Shown here one piece after another: positions 60,975 to 64,000 of a DNA stretch of 64,000 bases; the first letter of the stretch is position 1; each line of letters starts with the position of its first letter. The notes beneath the pieces are model-generated. The model saw nothing but the letters and a program-made list of their open reading frames with translations, was not told where the DNA came from and did not search any database. Source of the DNA: an uncultured Spirochaetaceae bacterium (GTDB lineage: Bacteria; Spirochaetota; Spirochaetia; Treponematales; Treponemataceae); the NCBI GenBank assembly GCA_902789325.1, contig CADANN010000002.1, positions 1 through 64,000 on the forward strand, written 5' to 3'. The position numbers and the translations under genes were made by a program.

Positions 60975-62821
60975 GCATAGTACTGCGCCTGGGCGTTCCA
61001 GAGTTCGCTGTACAGGCCGCCGTTCGACATAAGCTTATCGTGGCTTCCCTGTTCTATAATTTTTCCTTCATCAAAGACAATTATGTTGTCGCAGAAACGG
61101 CAGCTGCTCATTCGGTGGCTGATGTAAATTGAAGTTTTACCTTCCACCATCTGATCAAACCGCTGATAGATTTCGTATTCTGCAACCGGGTCCAGAGCTG
61201 ATGTCGGCTCATCCATAATTACAAAAGGTGCATCCTTATAAAGCGAACGGGCAATTGCAATTTTCTGTGCTTCGCCGCCGGAAATCTCAACACCATCTTC
61301 ATCATCATACTGATAAAGCGGAGTATCCAGACCTTTTTCCATTTTGGAAAGACGTTCTCCAAAGCCTGCATCTTCAAGACATTTTTTTGCACGTTCACAA
61401 TCATACTCATTACTACCCGAAACATTTTCACCAATCGGGAAACTGAACAGATTAAAATCCTGAAATACAATTGCAAAAAGCTTTGCGTATTCTTCGTTGT
61501 CGTAATAGCGGATATCTACACCATTAAGAAGAATCTGTCCTTCTGTTGGTTCATACAGGCGGCAGAGCAGTTTTATAAAGGTTGTCTTACCAGCACCGTT
61601 TTTTCCAACAACTGCATTTTTTGTTCCAAGTGTAATCTTTTGATTTACATGACGCAGTGCCCAGGTATCAGCATTTGCATACTTAAACGATACATCACGG
61701 AACTCAATTTCATAAACATTGTCATCTCGTTTTTCTGTTGGAATTGTTCCGTCGTAACGTTTATTCTGAATCTTCATATAATCATAGAAGAATGAAAGAT
61801 ACTGACTTTCCATTTTAAGACTGACAAAGTTAGCTGAAATGCCGGTAATACTTTCTACAAGTTTAGTATAACTTGAAACATACATAATACATTTACCTGT
61901 AGTGATTAATCCAAATACAGCTTTAAGACCAACATAGATATAACTTGCAAGCTGCATAAAGCACTGTGAAAATACCGGTACAATAGAAACCTTAACGTCT
62001 TTGTTTATCCAGGCATTACCTTCTGCTTCGAGTCTGTCGTTTGTTTCCTGAACTCTTTTAGTCATAAGCTTCTGCATTTTGTAAAGACGGATGTATTTAC
62101 CAATTGAGTAATCAAAAATCAGATTAAACCAGTAAGTAAAATATCTGTTATAGGAAACATTCTTTTCGAAAAATTCCATCTGAAGCTGTGATGCTTTTTT
62201 GTTTGTCTTGTAAGACATAAACACATGCACCGCAAGTACAATTACCATAATGCTAAAGCTGTACCACTTATTTAAGAAAAATCCGACTCCACTCAAAGTG
62301 CCAGTCTCTGACACAGCACGAGGAATAAACAAAGGGATAATAAGTACAAGCGAATAAACGATGGTTGCAATCTTTTCGATTAAGCCTGCAAGGTTATCTA
62401 TAAAGAGTCTGATATCTCCACCAGCTGTCATACCATCCTTTGCTTTTTTATACATATCAAGAGTTTCGTGCTTTTCAAGAATATCAAAATCAAGATCCAT
62501 TGTTTTATCAACGAGCATCTTATTTATCTTTTGAGTAAGTTCATGTTTTTTTACCCAATTGACCAATTCAAGCCCCCAGCGAATAAGCACAAGCACCGAA
62601 TCAAGACAAATCATTATGATTACATTTTTGAAAATTGATTCAAAGGAGTCGAGTCTGAAAAGTCCGTCCAGAATCAAACTTGAAAAATAAATCGAAACAA
62701 AAGGCTGACCAGCAGCAATCAGTTTTACAATAAAGACAAAGGTAATATAGCCGGGAACAATTTTGTGAGTAAGATTTAAAACCTTTGAAACTGTTCCGCG
62801 CATGTTTTCTTTAGTTTTCAT
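60971..62821 (-). CDS. ABC exporter half-transporter (TM-ATPase fusion) B
   Basis: Starting at ATG 62821 (GGAGG 7 nt upstream, overlapping the upstream stop), the protein has 616 residues. The N-terminal half has about six membrane segments. The C-terminal ATPase has Walker A VVGKNGAGKTTFIKL, Q-loop AIVFQDFN, signature EISGGEAQKIAIARSL, Walker B FVIMDEPTSALDP and H-loop YISHRMSS. It overlaps the partner transporter gene by 11 nt, so the two probably form a heterodimeric exporter. The substrate is not evident. It ends 4 nt inside the convergent helicase gene. Confidence 0.88.
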   Translation of the reverse strand: MKTKENMRGTVSKVLNLTHKIVPGYITFVFIVKLIAAGQPFVSIYFSSLILDGLFRLDSFESIFKNVIIMICLDSVLVLIRWGLELVNWVKKHELTQKINKMLVDKTMDLDFDILEKHETLDMYKKAKDGMTAGGDIRLFIDNLAGLIEKIATIVYSLVLIIPLFIPRAVSETGTLSGVGFFLNKWYSFSIMVIVLAVHVFMSYKTNKKASQLQMEFFEKNVSYNRYFTYWFNLIFDYSIGKYIRLYKMQKLMTKRVQETNDRLEAEGNAWINKDVKVSIVPVFSQCFMQLASYIYVGLKAVFGLITTGKCIMYVSSYTKLVESITGISANFVSLKMESQYLSFFYDYMKIQNKRYDGTIPTEKRDDNVYEIEFRDVSFKYANADTWALRHVNQKITLGTKNAVVGKNGAGKTTFIKLLCRLYEPTEGQILLNGVDIRYYDNEEYAKLFAIVFQDFNLFSFPIGENVSGSNEYDCERAKKCLEDAGFGERLSKMEKGLDTPLYQYDDEDGVEISGGEAQKIAIARSLYKDAPFVIMDEPTSALDPVAEYEIYQRFDQMVEGKTSIYISHRMSSCRFCDNIIVFDEGKIIEQGSHDKLMSNGGLYSELWNAQAQYYA

Positions 62822-64000
62822 TTGACGCCTCCTCTTTTGAAGTTTCTGCTTTGTAGTAATGACTCTGGATATCAAATATCTCGCGATACTTACCACCCTT
62901 TTTCATTAACTCGTCGTGACTGCCTTCTTCAACAATCTTACCGCCGTCAAGAAATAAAATGCGGTCACAGAATTTTGTACTTGCAAGTCTGTGCGAAATA
63001 AATACGGCAGTTTTTTTGTCTGCCATCTGGTTGTATTCTTCGTAAATGCGGCTTTCTGCAATCGGGTCAAGAGCACTTGTCGGTTCATCAAGAATGAGCA
63101 CAGGGCCGTCCTTGTACATTGCCTTAGCAAGAAGAAGCTTCTGAGTTTCACCTCCAGAAAGCACAACTCCCTTTTCATCGAGTGTCTGTGTAATATATGT
63201 TTCTTCCTTTTTGCTAAGTGTATTTACCTTTACAAGAAGCCCTGCCTTTTCAAGACAGTCGTGCAGTTTTTTACGATCAACATCTTCAGGTTCGCAGCCA
63301 CAGACATTTTCAGCAATAGAAAGAGCAATCGGCGAAGTATCCTGGAAAAGTACACTTATCATATCCTGATAATTTTCCAAACCGATATCGTTTATGTTCT
63401 TGCCGTCAATCAAAATCTGTCCGCTTGTTGGTGTGTACAGACCGCACAATAGTTTTACGATTGTTGTTTTACCAGCTCCGTTATTTCCTACTAACGCAAT
63501 TTTTTCATCAGCCTTAATTTTGAAACTAACGTTAGTTAGTACTGGCTTTTCGCTACCCTCGTAAGTAAAGCTGACATTCTGGAACTCGATGGAAGGAGCA
63601 TCACATTTTACGTCATTACCGGACTTAACCACAGTATCGTTATGCTCAAACACATCCTTCTGATTCATAAATTCATGATAATCATTAAACTGATGGCTCG
63701 CATCGCGCAGATTAGCAAAATGCAATGATACGTCATAAATATAAAATGAAAAGCCAGCTATAATGCCCAGATAAATTGTAAACGTAGCTGCATCAATCTG
63801 ACCAGTAAGAACCTTGTGAATTAAAAGAGTATACGCTAGCCAGTCGCGGGTACAATTAAAAGCAGTATCAGAAATAGTCGGGTAATACCATCTAAGCTGA
63901 TAGTTATAGCGGAACTTTTTGTAAATCCGTATCATCGAATCAAAATGATAATCAAAAAGTTTTTTCAGTCCAAAAATCCTGATGTCTTTACCAGCACTGA
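62811..64000 (-). CDS. ABC exporter half-transporter A, partial (5' end beyond window)
   Basis: The frame stays open through 63936-64000 (it reads AGKDIRIFGLKKLF there), so the start lies outside the window. The visible part has the last membrane segments and an ATPase domain: Walker A LVGNNGAGKTTIVKL, Q-loop SVLFQDTS, signature VLSGGETQKLLLAKAM, Walker B VLILDEPTSALDP and H-loop FISHRLAS. It is the upstream partner of the exporter at 60971, with close similarity between the two ATPase domains. Confidence 0.88.
   Translation of the reverse strand, partial: SAGKDIRIFGLKKLFDYHFDSMIRIYKKFRYNYQLRWYYPTISDTAFNCTRDWLAYTLLIHKVLTGQIDAATFTIYLGIIAGFSFYIYDVSLHFANLRDASHQFNDYHEFMNQKDVFEHNDTVVKSGNDVKCDAPSIEFQNVSFTYEGSEKPVLTNVSFKIKADEKIALVGNNGAGKTTIVKLLCGLYTPTSGQILIDGKNINDIGLENYQDMISVLFQDTSPIALSIAENVCGCEPEDVDRKKLHDCLEKAGLLVKVNTLSKKEETYITQTLDEKGVVLSGGETQKLLLAKAMYKDGPVLILDEPTSALDPIAESRIYEEYNQMADKKTAVFISHRLASTKFCDRILFLDGGKIVEEGSHDELMKKGGKYREIFDIQSHYYKAETSKEEASNEN

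Overview
The window looks like chromosome of a gut- or rumen-type Treponema (Spirochaetota). The reasons are an AT-rich genome, treponeme-style SH3 tails ending in a GWCYGGYLK motif, a secreted GH10 xylanase, many lipoproteins, and a housekeeping block (mltG-dnaG-rpoD-Zn ribbon-rnpB-TPR-mreBCD-mrdA-rodA) whose order matches, from memory, Treponema pallidum. No species can be named from sequence alone.

Positions 1 to about 31,200 hold a complete-looking contractile injection system (CIS) of the eCIS/phage-tail type, in two divergent operons. The leftward operon (22,025 down to at least 1) encodes gp25, a gpJ-like wedge, a putative cap protein, a sheath and tube pair, two envelope proteins, a DUF1257/Ycf35 protein, a gpI-like protein, a conserved baseplate-associated protein, FHA and VWA proteins, a second sheath and tube pair, a LysM protein, a gpD hub, a radical SAM enzyme, a Ycf46-type AAA+ ATPase, a 1197-residue Ig-repeat lipoprotein and the start of an outer-membrane-like protein. 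The rightward operon (from 22,312) encodes a DUF2997 protein, two related small tail-assembly-type proteins, a pentapeptide-repeat protein, a DUF6760-like polypeptide that lacks a normal start codon, two gp5-type spikes (the second fused to PAAR and Ig domains) and AT-rich cargo. The shared control region carries a helically phased array of TGAC(A) half-sites and a near-consensus promoter.

Two things make this CIS unusual. First, it contains the trio known from cyanobacteria and plastids as Ycf46, Ycf35 (DUF1257) and DUF2997, plus a 4Fe-4S radical SAM enzyme. Second, it has lipoprotein, signal-peptide, VWA-TM and FHA components but no recognisable tape measure, which hints at anchoring in the cell envelope rather than free release. 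The cargo (27,460-34,310) is a giant M23 peptidase followed by a secreted SH3 protein, then a decayed second M23 gene followed by a second secreted SH3 protein. This resembles effector-immunity pairs at a recombining cassette.

From 34,455 the window is ordinary chromosome: a DUF4874/DUF4832 lipoprotein, the xylanase, the cell-shape operon (rodA to mreB), a TPR protein, RNase P RNA, the dnaG-rpoD operon, mltG, an MBL-fold hydrolase, tRNA-Tyr and tRNA-Thr, a glycogen synthase-like enzyme, an AroH-type chorismate mutase, a CCA-adding enzyme, a NarL-type two-component pair, an ECF-type membrane protein, a PcrA/UvrD helicase carrying an in-frame palindromic insertion, and a pair of ABC exporter half-transporters running off the right edge.
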